Source of the DNA: Saururus chinensis
Lineage: Eukaryota; Streptophyta; Magnoliopsida; Piperales; Saururaceae
NCBI GenBank assembly: GCA_035235625.1
Contig: CP141143.1
Location: 12,631,092-12,695,091, forward strand
Direction: 5' to 3'
Length of the DNA: 64,000 bases
The notes under the pieces were generated by a model, which was not told where the DNA came from, made no database searches, and was given only the letters and a program-made list of their open reading frames with translations. This document shows, piece after piece, positions 59,250 through 64,000 of this stretch. Numbering within the stretch: the stretch's first letter is position 1; the number at the start of each line of letters is the position of its first letter. A program made the position numbers and the translations under genes.

Positions 59250-61559
59250 TTTTTTAATTTAAATACTCTATTTTACTTTTAGAATATTTAACTTTTTTAA
59301 GCAAAATATCTTGAACATTAACTTAGTGGTTTTGCAATGTGCAAGGGCTGCTTATATGCAATTAAAGGATCATATCAATGAAAATTTGTAAATTCATATA
59401 TACTTAAAATGAGCATTAGCAGCATTTAGTTTTCTCTACTGTCATATTTAGATGTCTAAAAATAAGTTTGAGTTTTGGCTTAAGAATAGCAGGAAAAAAA
59501 TATTGACAACAAGAATCATGGAACTATCGCTGAGAATGGGCAATCGGACGCAACAGCCAAAATGGCAGCCAACTTGAATTCTTTGTCGTCTTTGGTTTGT
59601 CTTGTTCGAGTAGGAATACTTCTGGGGGCCTCCGCTTCCTCCGCCATTTCCCCCGCTGCCAGAGGCAAGACCAGCCTGAGTCCGACCATATCCATCCATC
59701 GTTCCCAGCAGCTCATTATTTGATTTGAACGCCTTTCACTTCAAAGTACCATATCTGCATCCCATCCTCCTGGAACAATCCTGCTGTCTCTCTTATTTTT
59801 CTTCCTTATTCCCCTACCAGCTCATTATTATTAAATTGCCTCAAACTGACCAGTTCGCTCAGATATTCTTCCCATGCATGCCCATGCAGTCAGTTCCCCA
59901 AGTAATATGGATTTTTGCTAATTTCCTAATGTAGTCTTAAAAAAACGTCTTGCTCCTGGTTGCAATTGAAGTGATCATTATTAAGTCCGAGTTAGGCCCT
60001 GAAGTATATATAATCATTGGAATTACTTGTCATGTTGTTGATACTGAGTTTTTCAAAGTCTGAACTTAAATGAGAGAGGGGGAAACTTGCTTGGGATGAA
60101 TGAAGTATCATGAAAGCCATACTTGAATTTTTGTCAATGTACATGAAATTTTGAAAGTTGTGTTCATAAATAAAAAGGAGAAATTATTGGAGCTCTTTAG
60201 CCTTTTCGTACTTTTGGACTTCTTTCACGCAGTCCCTTGTTATCCATTTGCTTTATGTTTCTGATTTCTTTCACACAGTCCTTTGACATCATTGCGCTTT
60301 GGTTAATTAAAAGAGGCGGATTTCACTTTTCTTCTCTCAAATCGCCTGAAAGTTTAAAGCCAACATTCAACATTGTCTCCAACAGAGTTAAGTGGTAAAA
60401 AGGTTGCATTAATGTCTCATTTAATGCATGTCTGCACAGGAAAATACCTTTCTTGTAAGATGAGCAAGCCACTCTGATCATTCCTGCCTTTCAGATGTAA
60501 ATCCTGCATTTTAACGCATCCCAGTTGCTTTTCTTTCTTTCATTCTTTCTTTCTTTCTTTTTTCTCTTCAAACCTTTTCGCTTTTCGAATCGGCATCATA
60601 TTCCACTCATTTCATGCTTCTAATCATGGAAATGACAAAGTTTTATATTAGGGAAGTTCAAAAAATTAAAAACAACCCGCTGATGCTTTTATCTCCAGCT
60701 AAGCTACTTGTAGATCTCTAGCTTCCAGTTTGAACTTAGAACTTTGAATGTGCTTTTATGAATGACTCGTAATTCACTTTTTACATTACAGCTGCCGATC
60801 TGCCTATAGATGCATAATATGATTGTACGTATGTGATGCTGTTTTAGATTCAGATTTACTGTGCAGGCTATGGTAAATATAACGGCCAAAAGGCCATCTA
60901 GAAATTGGGTCCATACAGAATTTTGCAAGCCGAGCCACCTCAACAAGAATCTTTGTTTGCACTAATTCGTTTTTCCCGTTTGTTTTTATTCTTTTTGATG
61001 AGTCAAATATTTCATCCATTCATAATCAAAAGAAAGATTATGCCAAAGAAATTTATATTGGATGTGTACTGGGTCTTCATTTTACAAACTTGAACTTCGA
61101 AGAGTGTCTGAAATGGCTTAACAAGTCTCTATTGAAATGACCGCTTCAAAGCTTTGATATTGTTGTAGGAATTGCACTACAAGGGGTTGTGCTTCAAGGT
61201 ATGAATCATTCTCGTAAAAATAATATTTTTCCCCACCAAAATTCATGACTTTGGTGTGTAACGAAGGACTCCACAAATTTGTTCTCAAGATATAATGAAG
61301 TATTTCTTCTTTATCTACAAATTATACTTTTGAAGACAAATCTTTTATCACCTTTAAGAACTTAAAATAATTTTTTAACTTTTATTCTACATGATAGATA
61401 CAACAAGGTCTTTTTGATGAAATCAAGTGTTTGTTCGAGAGAGAAATCAAAAGTACACACTTTCTGATTGAAAATTGCATATTTGAAGACTTGGGACAAA
61501 TTTTCCTTTGAAAAGAAGAAACCTTTCATTAAAAAACTGAAAATAACTTCAAAATGTTG
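59250..61559. other. Intergenic region, one unassigned open frame
   Basis: A minus-strand ATG frame at 59448-59699 begins MDGYGRTQAGLASGSGG and continues to a hydrophobic end. It has a glycine/serine-rich start like some small plant proteins but I do not recognise it, and no splice sites decide its extent. A TTTC microsatellite lies at 60533-60563. Nothing else stands out. Confidence 0.4.
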
Positions 61560-64000
61560 AATTTAACTGTTATAGTGATCAATCGCCATGAGGGTCAGTC
61601 AATCGCTCAAAATGGTTGTAATTCAATTGTTATGCTTTCTATCCAAATCGATCGATAAAATGAGTGTTAAATCATTCACATGACCTGATCGATTGCCTCT
61701 TAGTATGATCAATCACTCTAATAAAGTTTTAAAATTTTAAACAATCCCCCACTATTTTCAAAATTCTACAATACCCCACTATTTTGAAAACATAAAAACA
61801 TGTCCAAAATTGATGCATAAATGAAGGTGTTTAATAACTTGAACCTCTACCTAGTGTTTAATACTTATCAAAGTTAGCCGGATAGCATAGTAGAGAAATG
61901 TCCTTGAACTAGCTATCTATGTTGATCAATTGCGCTTGTATCACACATCAAGTTGTTAGTTCCTTTAAGTTGTAATAATGTATCTAACACTATTTTGGCC
62001 TTGTGTCTATATCTTGATTTTATAAGTGGTCTAGAGATAAGACCTAGTATCATAAGAAGTGGCCTCACTTCTACACTTATATAGACAAACTTATCGAAGG
62101 TATCCCAACAACTTTAATACCCTAACAACATTGTTGTAAGTTTATTAAAAGCACAAATCTCAACCTTCTTTTTATACATTACATGTATTATGCACTTTAC
62201 CTTGGGATGACTTAATATTTCTTTAAGTGTACTTATAATGTACTTTACTCTTTGAACTTGAGAACTCGAATCTTTTTAAGTGACAAACTATTTTCCCACC
62301 AAGAGTGAGAATATTTAAAGAGGCTCCAATCCCATCCCAAGCTTCTCAGTTGATATTTGCAACACTATATTCCTTGCAAGTCCTTTTATAAAAGGATCTG
62401 ACAAGTTTTGACTTGATTTCATATAGTCCACATTTATCACTCTATATGAGAGTATACTCTGTGACATAACTATGTCTTAGTTCAATATGTCTAGACTTTT
62501 CAATATATACCTTACTATACACCCGTACTAGTGTGGACTCACTATCACATTGTATAAAAATTGGTGTCATTGGCTTTGGCCAAATAGGAATTTTTAACTT
62601 TAAATTCCTTAATTATTCAGTTTCTTTGTTACTAGCATGTAATGCTACAAACTCAAATGTCATAGTAGAATTTGTTATAATTGTTTATTTTTCAGATCCC
62701 CAAGAAACAACTCATCCACTAAAAGTGAATACTCATTTACTCGTTGATGAATAATCATCATGGTCATCCAATTAGCATCCAAAAGTCCTTCTAATATGGT
62801 AGGATATTCACTATAGAAAATTACATAGTTCATTGTTTCTTTGAAGTTTATTAATACTCAATTTATAACTTGTCAATATAGATAACTAGGATTACTAGTA
62901 TATCTACTTAGTTTGCTAAACTGTGAAATAATATTTGGTCTTTAGCATGTCATAACATATATCAAACTAACAATTACCCTTGCATATTGCAATTGAAAAA
63001 TACATCTACCTGTATTAGGATAAAGCCTCGTATTTGAGTCAAAATGTGTACTTATATGTGCATAATTAAAATGATCAAACTTATCTAGTATTTTCTCTAA
63101 GTAGTGACTTTGAGAAAACACTAGACCATTATCTGGTTTTATAATCCTTATTCCTAAAATAACATCGACAATACCCATATCTTTCATTTCAAAGTTTGAT
63201 GACAAAAAACATTTAGTATCATAGACGATGGTGTCATCATCTACATTTTCATATGTCACAAATAATTTCTTGTCTTTGCACACATGTCAAAGTTGAACGC
63301 AAATCAATTCACCAAGAAATATCATCATTGAAGTTATCACAACAATTAAAATATATTTTTCCTTGGTGTCTTGTGCATATTTCTTCTTTAAATAGAATCA
63401 ACTTTCAGCTTTGTAATGTCTCACTTCTTGCAATAGAAGCACAAACTCTTTTTTTTTTCTTATTTTGGCCGACATTGTTAATTAGAGTCCTCCTCTTTTG
63501 AGTATTTTATTCACCCTTGCTAAAAATTCTTAAAGATTTGTCCTTCCTCCTAACATGCACATTAGAATTATTTTACTTTTCTTTGTCCTCATGGACTCTT
63601 GTTCTTTCCTCAAACCTGAGGTGAGAGGCTAATTGTTCATCATTTTTGTGTGCTTAAAACTTTTCTTAAAGTATTTCCATGAAGAATGTAACTTCTCTAT
63701 TATGGCCGAGACCACAATAGATTCACCCATCTCTATTTTCTTAAGTTTAAATTAATTGAGTTTGAAGCTCATGAAATTGTTCAATAACAAGCTTATTATC
63801 TACCATTTTGAAATTAAGAAATTTACCAACTAGAAATTTCTTACTTGTAGCATCGTCCGCAAGATATTTTACTTCAAGTTGGTCCTATAGAGCTTTGGCA
63901 AATTCAATAGATTGGTAGATATCAAATAGGGCAATCAGACATAGCATTGAGAATATGACCCTTGTATAAATAATCATCTTACTCCCATTCGGCACGCTTA
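61560..64000 (-). mobile_element. Copia LTR retrotransposon fossil, cut by window edge
   Basis: On the minus strand, gag-like sequence lies at about 63260-64000 and Copia reverse transcriptase/RNase H sequence at about 62330-63290. Typical words are FEMKDMG, ILGIRI and FSQSHYLEKIL. Protease and integrase are not seen between them, so the internal part is incomplete. LTR-like sequence with CGATCGAT-type words lies at about 61560-62300. The element has numerous breaks and looks old. Its 5' part lies beyond 64000. Confidence 0.75.

Overview
This window is nuclear DNA from a flowering plant. Four split genes have GT-AG introns and encode plant-type proteins: a DEAD-box RNA helicase like Arabidopsis RH16, a five-KH RNA-binding protein, a purple acid phosphatase like PAP28, and a TIFY-CCT-GATA factor of the ZML group. 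Between and inside them lie A+T-rich spacers, LTR retrotransposon fossils, LINE pieces, DNA-transposon-like elements and local duplications. The sequence does not fix the order or genus. No rRNA gene, tRNA gene or CRISPR array was recognised by eye.

Layout. 1-5016 is intergenic, with a three-copy tandem repeat at 1627-2190. 5017-10797 looks like one 5.8-kb transposon: matching inverted ends of the type (G)GGCCT.TTAGGGG, flanked by TAA on both sides as in PIF/Harbinger elements. It carries the last coding exon of a plant BRCA1 gene (second BRCT repeat and stop codon), two other exon-like pieces and an array of small palindromes. 11960-19149 (minus) is the RH16-like gene, 15 coding exons. 19465-25787 (plus) is the KH gene, 7 coding exons. 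The two genes are head to head, 315 bp between start codons. 29296-35426 (plus) is the PAP28-like gene, four coding exons, whose 4.7-kb second intron is filled with rearranged Copia LTR remains; a small inverted-repeat element sits just upstream. 35999-40892 looks like a very long LTR or LTR-derived block with internal tandem repeats. 46563-51303 (plus) is the GATA gene, 7 coding exons, flanked by two related A+T-rich repeats. 51304-64000 has no recognised host gene. It holds an RNase H-like LINE piece, a 1.6-kb inverted repeat at 57652-59249, and a Copia fossil on the minus strand running off the right edge.

The genes do not form a pathway. RH16 is expected to work in 60S ribosomal subunit assembly and the KH protein in nuclear RNA processing, so their shared upstream region may couple two RNA-handling genes. 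The most unusual item is the transposon-like unit carrying the BRCA1 tail; next are the large hairpin-forming inverted repeat and the small element near the phosphatase gene, where a tandem duplicate preserves something close to an empty site. Exon borders were placed by eye from splice consensus, reading frame and family alignment from memory.
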